DNA of 64,000 bases, taken from contig OX442320.1 of assembly GCA_949358305.1 (NCBI GenBank), positions 870,501-934,500 of the forward strand, written 5' to 3'. The DNA comes from Strigamia acuminata (taxonomy: Eukaryota; Arthropoda; Chilopoda; Geophilomorpha; Linotaeniidae). Shown one piece after another: positions 36,501-44,800 of this stretch. The position numbers were made by a program, and so were the translations under genes. A model generated the notes under the pieces. The model saw only the letters and a program-made list of their open reading frames with translations. It was not told the origin of the DNA and did not search any database. The first letter of the stretch is position 1. The number at the start of each line of letters is the position of its first letter.

Positions 36501-38339
36501 GGAATACAAGCCCGTCGCGGTTCGGGCAAAAGGGGTAAAGTGAAAGAAACCCCAGACCCAATGTTGCTGCCACTGGACATGACTAAGTGGAGACGGGTTG
36601 CATCAGTCCGTAAAGCCGGGGCAACTGCGGGAAAAGTTGATGTAGTCTATTTCTCACCCAATGAGGATAAATTGAGAAGTCGAACAGATGTTGCGCGATG
36701 GTGCGACGGGGAGGGTTTCGCATATGACCCGAGCTTGTTCGATTTCAAAACCTCTGACGGTGAAGAGCCCTTACCTTTTGCGGGGTTTTGCGCAGTTGAG
36801 CCTGACACCTACGAGGAGGCGATTGGAGGCATCAACAAACCCTATTGGGAAGGGGCCATGAAGGACGAGATAGATATTTTCGATGAGCGAGAAGTCTATC
36901 GCGAAATTGACAAGCCTAAAGACGTACAGCTTTTGGGGACAAAATGGATATATAAAATGAAGCGCGACCATACTGGAGTCATTAGACGTTATCGAGCTCG
37001 TTTAGTGGCCCAGGGATTTAAACAGAAGCCCGGGATTGACTTTACTGAAGTATTTTCTCCAGTTGTCAACTTCGTCCTCGTAATCGTTTTTTTCTGCACT
37101 TTGGTAGTGCTTAAGGGTTGGCGTGACGTGCACATCGATATCAAGGCCGCCTACCTCTATGGCGACCTCGATACAGTGCAATATTGTGAAGTCCCCAAGG
37201 GCTACAGAACATCGAAGAACCGACATAAATGTTGGATGCTGCTGAAGGCTTTGTATGGTCTGCATCAGAGCGGACGGATGTGGTACCAGGTACTTCACGA
37301 CCGTCTGCTCCAACTGGGATTTGTACCGATGTTGGGATTAAATTGTGTCTATTCTCTGGACAACGAGGCTGTAATCGTCTTTTACGTGGACGACATTGTT
37401 CTCTTCTCAAGAGACGATTACGTTGAGAAATGCGTTCTAAAATGGATTCGAAGTTTCTTCGACATTGTCGACTTAGGTCCGGTGACCCTATTGTTGGGTA
37501 TCGAGTTCGACAGATCGGGGGGGCGAATCCGAATTCACCAGAGAAGGTACATAGAGAAGTTGTGTAAAATGTACGGAGTGGATCCGTGTCACCGCGTGAA
37601 AGTCCCTGGGACCCCGGGTACGATGATCCAAAAGGTCAAAGTTGGTGAGCGGGTCAACACCTCATTTCCGTACAGGAACTTGGTCGGAAGTCTTCTGTTT
37701 GTTGCGAGCAGGACAAGGCCTGATATCTTATTCTCGGTCATTGCCCTCTCGCAATATAACGAAACTCATTCTGCGCGTCATGTGGGCATGCTAATGCAAA
37801 TTTTGCGATATTTGGGAAACACACCCGACTACGCCATTGATTTATCGAATTGCAAGAACGATTCACTCACAGTCTACACTGACGCGTCCTTTGCCCTGGA
37901 CCAAGACAAAAGAAGGAGCTTTGGGGGCCATATAGTATATCTAGGAGGAGTTCCGATCTCGTGGAACTGCCATAAGCAGACGATGACCTCCCTGTCGATC
38001 ATGGAGAGTGAATTTCTGGCCGTGGTCGATGGGGTGAAGGATATTATATGGCTTCATCGGCTATACGACGCAGACATTATGTTCTGCGTTGATCGAGCAA
38101 CCCCGTGCGTGTACGCCGACTCTATGCCGGCGATCCAGTACACAAAGAATAGAATAGAGAACCGTGCTAATAAACATATAGATGTCAAATTGCATTTCGT
38201 ACGTGATTGGTTCGAGAAGGGCACGTTCTCTATTAAGCACATCGCAGGGGTTTTGAACGTGGCAGATGTTTTAACCAAGTGGTTAGCGAAACCAAGGTTA
38301 AACACTCTTTGCGAACACATTTTTGTCGTAAATAAATAG
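33501..38339 (+). CDS. Ty1/copia Gag-Pol polyprotein (1612 aa)
   Basis: A single frame encodes capsid and enzymes of the retrotransposon. Domains in order: copia-type Gag (about 10-200); zinc knuckle CX2CX4HX4C (C237, C240, H245, C250); aspartic protease DTG at 329-331; pre-integrase zinc finger (H570, H575, C603, C606); integrase catalytic triad D634, D697, E733 (D-X35-E); acidic and proline-rich linker (about 880-1000); copia reverse transcriptase from about 1104 with D1213 and YVDD at 1295-1298; RNase H with D1461, E1502, D1540. All key residues are present and no frameshift is seen. The start is the first ATG of the frame (gcgATGgct). An unusual low-complexity insert of about 118 aa (449-566) separates protease from the integrase finger. 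Gag and Pol share one frame without a stop, so the Gag to Pol ratio must be set another way, such as alternative splicing or proteolysis; I cannot tell which. Confidence 0.96.
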   Translation: MASNRHDDYKDVKKLDGTNYATWAVQIQLLLKYNGVWGHVNGTEPKLPDTATAKEKREFNVREDKAMSTLCMSCAEPQQVIAVACPTAAKVWEALKAAYQPTTRARRARLRREFLNLKLLENEEMLVFTGRVDRKVTELKDVKIDVSDEFLAFQYLDLLPPQYEAVKQTAYHWGDAEFTAQNVKDRLLGEYNRLYEQNNEFGVIQSAVDNANAFFGKSNWKPRGKTSNSAGFQRGTCFTCGGTGHFARECPSPPKQGTVASNVSSPAQSKRGGGRGKGRGKSQQRANLTQIHTFEDEPLTLYSAVLDEAPAQPLSLVSHGQFDSQWYVDTGATDHFSFNRNWFSEYKPLSNFSVLQGEGKSKIEGVGNIILTSLYGNKQRKITLENVYYAPKFRKNLISLGRTDEAGLCTFVKNGKMSIYMNKIEEPSITAVRTSDRLYKVSCRIEAKNVNTAALTAQQNAAAVLDLIKSSVKDEKFVQPLLTMLNYKSALLNSSSKSDKGKSAPNLIAQVSETTKTNAPTAITLTKTGNEVQIPPANSPQANANAKVNGNLTKVTVKNKEQPQTMDTWHSRMGHLNAKGISHLEKLEDVFGISISDRNLSTCDACACAKSTRASFPPIIAISTKEILSLVHMDVWGASQEPSLGGANFYFILVDDYSRYMWIITMKTKGEVLGHFKRWLTEIERTTGKKVKCIKTDNGGEFISRNWDDYASKIGLKCIRTNAYSPEMNSVAERANRTIVSGVRALMIENSFPYPLWAELATTVVYLKNRFPHAGIEGKTPYTVFFDKKLSLRHIKCIGSKTFVHIPSQVRKGKLQGRAWAGALIGYAISTRGYRIWDPIRNQVFASKHVRIFEDSFWYEVGKRLHHPQSGHKEPEYFGGSPSETEDDDDDSIAPAEEAEEEVQEVVVVPPPAQPPAQPPAPKAKPALPTTPKPAFRPELRPQVKQATQLPAVETTAEDLVGDDERGGDNPIEEIGGAKGDDGEFFNVYPEDDEEVELPPGIQARRGSGKRGKVKETPDPMLLPLDMTKWRRVASVRKAGATAGKVDVVYFSPNEDKLRSRTDVARWCDGEGFAYDPSLFDFKTSDGEEPLPFAGFCAVEPDTYEEAIGGINKPYWEGAMKDEIDIFDEREVYREIDKPKDVQLLGTKWIYKMKRDHTGVIRRYRARLVAQGFKQKPGIDFTEVFSPVVNFVLVIVFFCTLVVLKGWRDVHIDIKAAYLYGDLDTVQYCEVPKGYRTSKNRHKCWMLLKALYGLHQSGRMWYQVLHDRLLQLGFVPMLGLNCVYSLDNEAVIVFYVDDIVLFSRDDYVEKCVLKWIRSFFDIVDLGPVTLLLGIEFDRSGGRIRIHQRRYIEKLCKMYGVDPCHRVKVPGTPGTMIQKVKVGERVNTSFPYRNLVGSLLFVASRTRPDILFSVIALSQYNETHSARHVGMLMQILRYLGNTPDYAIDLSNCKNDSLTVYTDASFALDQDKRRSFGGHIVYLGGVPISWNCHKQTMTSLSIMESEFLAVVDGVKDIIWLHRLYDADIMFCVDRATPCVYADSMPAIQYTKNRIENRANKHIDVKLHFVRDWFEKGTFSIKHIAGVLNVADVLTKWLAKPRLNTLCEHIFVVNK

Positions 38340-38342
38340 TTT

Positions 38343-38355
38343 AGGCAAAGGGGGA
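38343..38355 (+). promoter_or_regulatory. Polypurine tract of copia element
   Basis: aggcaaaggggga lies two bases before the 3' LTR and would prime plus-strand DNA synthesis. One C interrupts it. Confidence 0.85.
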
Positions 38356-38357
38356 TT

Positions 38358-38851
38358 TGTTGGGTTGCAAACCCATTTTGTGGTGCCTAAACATTTGTTT
38401 CTGTGTTGCGTGATTTGTTAGTTACACACTTTCTGAATATGTGTAACAAGCATGCTATAATGTAATGTCCCGATGTTGTTTTTCAACCGATTCCGATTTT
38501 TATCAATGCCTGTTACGTACCGCGGTTGAATACTTTATTCTTTATAGCATGCGCCCACGATATCGTCTGCTCGAAAGAGTGAGTCTTGTTTTATCATTAT
38601 CGCTTGTTTATCGATTATAAATGCCGGTGTTTTATTTACCTTTTGAATGTAAAGGACAAATCATTGATAATGTAACAATGATTTATCCTATGTTGAGATG
38701 GAGGGCAAATAGCCTCCAACCGTGTACTGTCTCTTACGATTCTCACGAATAAAAGATGGCGGACGCATTGTCGGCATCCCGCTCATTTTTAACCCGTTTG
38801 GCAGTTATTTCCCATGGATTCTGGCCAGGAAATTCTCCACAAGTCTCTTCA
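38358..38851 (+). repeat. 3' LTR of copia element
   Basis: 494 bp, apparently identical to 31732-32225 by reading. It begins 18 bp after the Gag-Pol stop codon, so no envelope-like frame follows Pol. Confidence 0.96.
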
Positions 38852-38856
38852 CTACT
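38852..38856. repeat. Target-site duplication, right copy, copia element
   Basis: CTACT, matching 31727-31731. The satellite monomer continues from here as ctactaaggtttaaac. Confidence 0.95.
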
Positions 38857-39325
38857 AAGGTTTAAACACTATTTCTGAATATTCAGAGACATTGGTCTTG
38901 TGGTGTTTGTGCTAAGTCAACTGTGATGAGATCAAAAGTCTATTCTCCCAAATCATTGCTTGGATGTTTCTAAAACTTACATTGGAGCCTTCTACTAAGG
39001 TTTAAACACTATTTCTGAACATTCAGAGACATTGGTCTTGTGGTGTTTGTGCTAAGTCAACTATGATGAGATCAAAAGTCTATTCTCCCAAATGATTGCT
39101 TGGATGTTTCTAAAACTTACATTGGAGCCTTCTACTAAGGTTTAAACACTATTTCTGAACATTCAGAGACATTGGTCTTGTGGTGTTTGTGCTAAGTTAA
39201 CTGTGATGAGATCAAAAGTCTATTCTCGCAAATCATTGCTTGGATGTTGCTAAAACTTCTCTTGAAGTCTTCTACTAAGGTTTAAACACTATTTCTAAAC
39301 ATTCAGAGACATTGGTCTTGTGGTG

Positions 39326-39329
39326 TTTG
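39326..39329. repeat. Target-site duplication, left copy, BEL/Pao element
   Basis: TTTG precedes the 5' LTR and recurs at 48664-48667. One copy plus both flanks restores ggtgtttgtgctaag of a B monomer. Confidence 0.85.
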
Positions 39330-40529
39330 TGTTGCAAGACAGCGTGGAAGAATTGTTGTGCTGAGATTGTGTCAATAAATATTACTAATTGCTTTTATTT
39401 GTTTAATTTTCCTTTAGTGTTTTATTTTTCATAATTAATTGATATTTTTCACTTTACAGGAATTTTGACTTATTAAAATGTTTTTCACTGATTTTTATTG
39501 TCACTTTTCAATTTAATGTAGTGTTAATACTTTGCTATTATTTTATTCGTGTCTTTTTGAGTGCATTTATGAACCTTTCTATTGATTTTCCATGATTTTG
39601 TGTTTATTGCGTGCAGCTCTAATGTTTTCTTCGTTTTCTGGCATACATTTGCGATGCTCGATACGTCATTTTTCGGTTCCTAGCGGACTTTTGCTTCCGT
39701 CTTCTAACCTTTCGTTTAGTGCTTTAAAACTCATTTGGAGTTTGTTTTATTATTGTTTCAGGCTAATTCGGGTCTGATCTTTCTTTCTGGATGCATTAGA
39801 ACTGCCCAAAATGCTTCGATCGGTTGTTTCAAACGTTCGTTGTCGGCTGCCGTAAAAGCGTAGCCGAGAATGTTCGGTTCGATCAACATTTTCGTATTAT
39901 TTAAACTTGTGTGTATTAATTCAGTATTTTGTAATGGGAATTATTAATTACTCTTGTAATTTAATCACTACTTTATTCGTTATTTACATTAAGTGCCTTT
40001 TATTCCAATTTCAAATTGTTTTGACGCTTTTGCAATGTTCGCCGGACGCCATGTTTGATCCAACACCTTTGTTTTGTTCGCCGATCGCCATGTTTGTCCC
40101 AAGCGACGATTACACAATGTAACCGTTATTTTTGTATTTTATATTCTTATAATCTGCATTTACTATTTCATTTCGAAGTGTTTTCACCTGTATTCTTTGC
40201 TAATTTTGCATTTTTATTCCGTTCGGAATTCAAATGTTTTGATTGCATCATTTTGCTTGACGCTGATTGGCTGTCTCGATCGTCTGCTTGACGATCATTG
40301 TTTTCGTTCCGTTTGCACTGTTATACTCTTCTGATCTTATTGTTGTGATTAGATATTTTATTCCTGGTATTCTTGTGGTCATTTTAGTGTATCACAATCT
40401 TTATTTCGTGCAGTTTTTATGTAAATACAACTTTGCTGTGATTTCGTTTCCTCCGTTGCTATGACAACGGAGTTTCTTGTGTATCTGTATTTCGCCGCTA
40501 TCGGCTTGGCGCGTGCCGTAATTGGGTAC

Positions 40530-40541
40530 TGCGCATGTGCG
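40530..40541 (+). promoter_or_regulatory. NRF1-like GC palindrome in BEL/Pao LTR
   Basis: tgcgcatgtgcg is one base away from the TGCGCATGCGCA-type NRF1 palindrome. It lies 36 bp before the initiator-like TCAGTT, where a core-promoter activator could sit. The same site is in the 3' LTR. Confidence 0.3.
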
Positions 40542-40576
40542 GTTCCTCAGGAACCAATGTAATCAGTGTATTTTAT

Positions 40577-40582
40577 TCAGTT
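40577..40582 (+). promoter_or_regulatory. Initiator-like TCAGTT in BEL/Pao LTR
   Basis: TCAGTT fits the arthropod initiator consensus and is followed 16 bp later by AATAAA (40598-40603), which would make a short R region. No strong TATA box precedes it. Confidence 0.4.
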
Positions 40583-40597
40583 CTCAACCAACTTTTT

Positions 40598-40603
40598 AAT
40601 AAA
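40598..40603 (+). terminator. Candidate polyadenylation signal in BEL/Pao LTR
   Basis: AATAAA is followed by a T- and GT-rich stretch (gttgttttttgttaac), as expected downstream of a cleavage site. The equivalent site is in the 3' LTR. Another AATAAA at 39374-39379 near the LTR start is less well placed. Confidence 0.45.
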
Positions 40604-40746
40604 CAAGTTGTTTTTTGTTAACTCCCGTGTTTTCTATTTTCAACCTTAGTTTTCAATGTGTTGTGAGTAGTTAAGCCTTTCCCTGGATTAGCCATTGATT
40701 CAGCACTCCATTGGATATTATTCATCGGTGTTCCCATCAATGCTCC

Positions 40747-41589
40747 ATGCATTCAACAATAGTTTTCAGTGCGGATTTGTGTTCTCAGCGCGGTTTTCGT
40801 ACGAATTTAACAATACGATCACTTGAGTTTAAAGAGGCGGGAAATTCAAATAGCCCCAACCCCATTCCTAGCTGTTTGGTGTTGACAGACCGCAACATCG
40901 AATACGTTCTTTTGGTGCACGTGACCAGGATATCGTCTGCTTTTCGTGAGTGTTTCCGTTACGTCAGTGATACGTTAGCTTGTTCATCTGGTTCGAGCAG
41001 CGGAATTTACGTTCGTGTGTCGTCGTCAGCAAAGCGTGTCGTCGTTCAATGTGACTACAGTCGCAACGGTGACATTTTGTGCGTCGATTACGAACATTTG
41101 AGTGCCAGCAACGATTTCCTACGGTCGCCATCTTGGATTTGGATAACACAACGCGCTGTGCTGAGAAGTCGATTCGCCCCTGGATTTATTGCTTTTCTTG
41201 TGTTTTATCATTCAGTGCATTTATTTTGGAGGTTTTGTTTGCATGAGGGTATTGTTTTGGGTATTCTTTTTGGTCTTATTGCTGTTTCATATGCTAATCT
41301 TAAGGGAAATTTAGTAAAAGTGTATTTTATTGCAAATCGTTTTAGTTTTTTCTTTAATTTTATGCATGCATCTCCATATAACTGGCTTAACCAGGGGAGA
41401 TTTAGATTTTTTGAAGCTAGTTACTGGTCAGTCTCTCATTGCAAGGGCTGTCAGTCATTAACGTTAAAATTTGATAGTGGTTTTCGTGCAAAATTCGTTC
41501 CAAACGAATCGCCGAAAATATTTCAAACTTGTGTAGGACTTTTTGAGTCACGTTTTTCATACGTGGTCAAGGTCGCTCGTGTGTTTTAG
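40747..41589 (+). other. Unassigned 280-aa open frame spanning LTR end and leader
   Basis: It begins at an ATG inside the 5' LTR, downstream of the putative transcription start, runs over the primer-site region and ends 218 bp before the Gag-Pol ATG. I recognise no domain. It holds two hydrophobic stretches at about residues 148-165 and 168-185, and many Phe, Ser and Val as expected for T-rich sequence. It may be a chance open frame; there is no second copy outside the LTR part to compare. Confidence 0.2.
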
Positions 41590-41807
41590 CATCCCTGATT
41601 GTTAAAACACTCGATATTCTTGTGCATTTTTCATTTGATTTTTTGTCATTTGGGCAATTAAACGTTGAAAAAATTCTGTGTATTTTTGGGGGATAAAATA
41701 ACAAATTTTATTCTTTTAAAAATTGAAAGCGAAGTGTTTTTTGTCAAACGAGATTTTATCTTCCTTTTCGCAATTTGCAGCCGTGAATTTGTGAGAGGAG
41801 AGAAAAC
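40898..41807 (+). other. Leader of BEL/Pao element
   Basis: 910 bp between the 5' LTR and the Gag-Pol ATG. It contains the putative primer site, a reverse-strand CCAAGATGGCG motif (41126-41136), a GTGAGT donor-like site (40946-40951) and an acceptor-like pyrimidine tract ending gcag at 41780. An ATG-started open frame of 280 codons (40747-41589) crosses from the LTR into it. A purine run gagaggagagaaaac (41793-41807) abuts the ATG. Confidence 0.7.
40913..40931 (+). promoter_or_regulatory. Putative primer-binding site of BEL/Pao element
   Basis: tggtgcacgtgaccaggat begins with TGG, as required to pair with a tRNA CCA end, and its start resembles a Gly-tRNA complement. It lies 15 bases after the LTR, farther than usual, and I cannot match the full length to a tRNA. 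Confidence 0.35.
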
Positions 41808-44800
41808 ATGGCAGATCCTTCCGTGCAAAACATGATCACTCCAGAACAACTCGAGATTCTGGAGACAAAATGGGAAGCGCTACTCACTTCACTCTCCGCT
41901 TTGCTGACTGTATCGGAGCAGACCAGCGACCCGGGAGAGTTGGAGGCGCTGCTATCTACAGCAAATATTCGAGAGACACGTGCTGTCAATGAACTCAATG
42001 ATCTTCAAATACATTCTGAGCATGGATTTTATCTTGAAGCCATTGAAAAACTCGAGGCAGTTCAAACAAGAGTGGATCTTCTCCGCGGACGTTGGGAAGT
42101 ATCGAAACGGTCCCTTCCTACACTGGGAGGACGACTAAATATGTCAACTGCATCTGGCGGTCATACGACAATGAATGCTTCTTTCCGAAAAATCCAGAAG
42201 TTGCCAAAATTGGAGTCTGTGAAGTTCGATGGGGACATTTTGAAGTACAAGACCTTCAAAAGTAACTTCGAAACTTCAGTACATAAGGACCCAGACTTAA
42301 GCGATGTGGAAAAGCTTCAATATCTACAAACAATGTGTGTTGGCGAAGCAGCCACTTTGATTTCAACTTTTCCCTTGATCGAGGAATCATACCATTTGGC
42401 TCGTGAAGAGTTGGAGAGAAACTACGGGGATGAGGACGCACAGCAAACTGCCCTCATCAGATCAATTAGAGAAATGAAAATTGTTACGAGTGTCTATCCA
42501 ACTAAAGCGTTAAGAACAAATTTAACCAAAATTTCTTCCACCGTCAGACTCCTTGAGCAGTTGAAAATACCCATACAAACTTCAGGTGCTTTTCTCATGC
42601 CGGATATTATCAGCAAATTTCCAACTCAGATGGCTTTGCGTTTTTATCAGGTGCATGGAATTCAAAACAAAAACATTATGACACTACTTGACTTTTTCTT
42701 GAAAGAAGTAGCTATGGCGGAAAGAACTGACAATTCTTCTCATTCTGAAAAAGTGAAGAAGGAGAAAACTGAAGTCGAAAAAGGCAAGCAAAAGGGTTCC
42801 ATGACCACGTGTGCTGCGACTCAAGATTCTAAGCCGCAATCAAATGCTAAAGTGAAGTCCGGAGAGTCCAAACAAGACAACAAATCTTCCAACTCGAAGA
42901 CCATCAAGTGTATTTTTTGTGAAGAAGACCATTTGAATGGTTCATGCAAAAAGGAATTCGAAGTTAATGCGAAGATTGAAATCATCAAAAAGAATAGACT
43001 TTGCTTCAATTGTTTTAGAACTGGCCATCGCGTCGGGGACTGTAAAGTGAAGTTTTCCTGCAAACATTGTGGCGGAAGACACCACTCCACAATTTGCAAA
43101 AAGTCAGATGTGAAGAATTCATCAAGCGTTGTCGAGAAGCCCAAGGAGCCACAAGTGACAACACACGTCTCGTGCGCGATCTCCGCGACTCTTCAATTAA
43201 TGATATTTACTGCGAACCTCAAAACCAAAAATGGAGGATCCCACAACATCAGAGGAATGATAGATCCAGGCAGTCACCGATCCTTCATAACAACTGAGTT
43301 AGTAGAAAGAATCAAGTTGAAAAAGTGCGGCAGCATTTCGGCCACGACACAACGCTTTAATGATTCTACTCCTGCTTCAACGGATTATGACGTTTTTAAC
43401 GTTACTTTGAAAAGCAGAAATGACACACAAGAAATCAAAATGACAATGTTATCGGTCGAAAATCTACCAAGAGTGCAAGGAATTTTAAACTCCACTGTAA
43501 TAGAAAAGGTGAAAGGATTAAATCTTGAGTTGGCTGAAGAATTGCCTGCCAAAACATCCCAAATTGACATTTTATTAGGAGTGGATGTTTGGTGGAAAAT
43601 TCTCAAAGACGGCAAGAGGAAAATCAACGAGGATTTGGGCCTTATAAACACTTTATTTGGCTGGGTTCTCACCGGTGCAGCTGGAAACATCGATTTATTT
43701 GATGATGAAGCCGACTTAACCACGTGTTGCAACACTTGCAACGTTGACATAAATGAGAAGTTGGACAAATTGTGGAATTTGGAGGCAATTGGAATAAATG
43801 CTGGTGAAAAAGAATCCGATTTCACAAGAGATCGCTTTGAAGCCACAACAAAACGTCTTGATGACGGAAGATATGAAGTGATGCTTCCCTTTAATGGACA
43901 AGAAACTGACTTGGATTCCAACTGGGAACTCGCCATGAACCAATTAGCCAACACGCTTAAACGAATCGATTCTAATGAGGACTATAAAAAACGTTACGAC
44001 GACTCAATGTGGCAGTACATCGAGGAAAATCACGCGGAGGAAGTCCCAAAGGAGGAACGTTTTCTCAAGAAGGGGATATATAATATACCTCACCACCCCG
44101 TCATAAAAGAGGATCGAGATACTTCTAAATTTAGAATAGTATTCAACGCGTCTTCATCCAAGAAGGGAAAACTTTCCCTCAATGACTGTTTATTTCCGGG
44201 ACCTTCCCTCAACCCTGACTTAATTCTTGTTATTGTGAGATTTCGTCTTTATTGCATCCCGATAATAGCGGATATCAAGCAGGCATTCCTACAGGTTATG
44301 ATCAACCCGACTCAAAGAAACTTTCTACGCTTTCTGTGGGTGGCTCGTGATTATTTTAAGCAGCCTTATTCGTGGCAAAACCTGTGGAATAACATTATGA
44401 TTCTGAGAATGATCGTCGTGCCCTTTGGTGTTATTTCCTCACCATTCCTCCTATGCGCAACCATTCGCAAACATGCAAAACAATTTGAGAAAACACACGC
44501 CAAAGAAGTTGATGCGCTTGATGATGGAATTTTTATGGATGACTTGACATCTGGAGGAGATTTTCCAGCCGACACGACGACAAATTGCGAGAGATTGAAG
44601 ATGATTTTAGACAGCGGAAAACTTCCCCTTGTGAAGTGGGCGACTTGCAGCAAAGACGTCTTCGAGAACTTGAAAAAAGAGGGATTCCACATGCGGGGCG
44701 AGGAGTTTTCTAGTCTTGGAATCATTAAAATGCTCGGCATACTTTGGGACACAGAAAAGGACATGATAATGTTTAAAATACCGAAAATTGAAAAAATTCC

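Larger units (their letters stand above)
31732..38851 (+). mobile_element. Ty1/copia LTR retrotransposon, full length
   Basis: A 7120-bp element with 494-bp LTRs in which I find no difference, TG...CA ends, a 5-bp CTACT target duplication, a primer-binding site, one uninterrupted Gag-Pol frame and a polypurine tract. Protease-integrase-reverse transcriptase-RNase H order and the YVDD motif identify the Ty1/copia superfamily (Pseudoviridae-type). Identical LTRs and an open frame mean a very recent insertion. It lies on the + strand, inside satellite, 478 bp upstream of a BEL/Pao element. Confidence 0.97.
38852..39329. repeat. Satellite segment between the two retrotransposons
   Basis: 478 bp in register with the arrays on both sides: the rest of a gaatattc A monomer, an aaatGatt monomer, an agTTaac/ctcGc monomer, and the first part of a B monomer (ctaaacattc) that is cut by the BEL/Pao insertion at gtgtttg. 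Confidence 0.97.
39330..40897 (+). repeat. 5' LTR of BEL/Pao element
   Basis: 1568 bp, AT-rich, starting tgttgcaagacagcg and ending gacagaccgcaaca. It differs from the 3' LTR at one site that I see (G at 39762, A at 47528). It carries hairpins at 40451-40472 and 40541-40555, a TCAGTT initiator-like site and an AATAAA. It is long for a BEL/Pao LTR. Short open stretches inside it repeat in the 3' LTR and show no protein features. Confidence 0.95.

Noticed and set aside
31732-38851. Gypsy-type assignment for the first element
   Set aside because: Integrase precedes reverse transcriptase in the polyprotein, which is the Ty1/copia order.
39876-39884. tRNA-like B box (ggttcgatc) in the BEL/Pao LTR
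   Set aside because: No matching A box or cloverleaf around it, and the B-box consensus fails after eight bases.
39592-40464. Short open frames in the BEL/Pao LTR, repeated at 47358-48230
   Set aside because: They overlap each other in different frames, are Phe/Leu/Ser-rich from T-rich DNA, and duplicate only because the LTR does.
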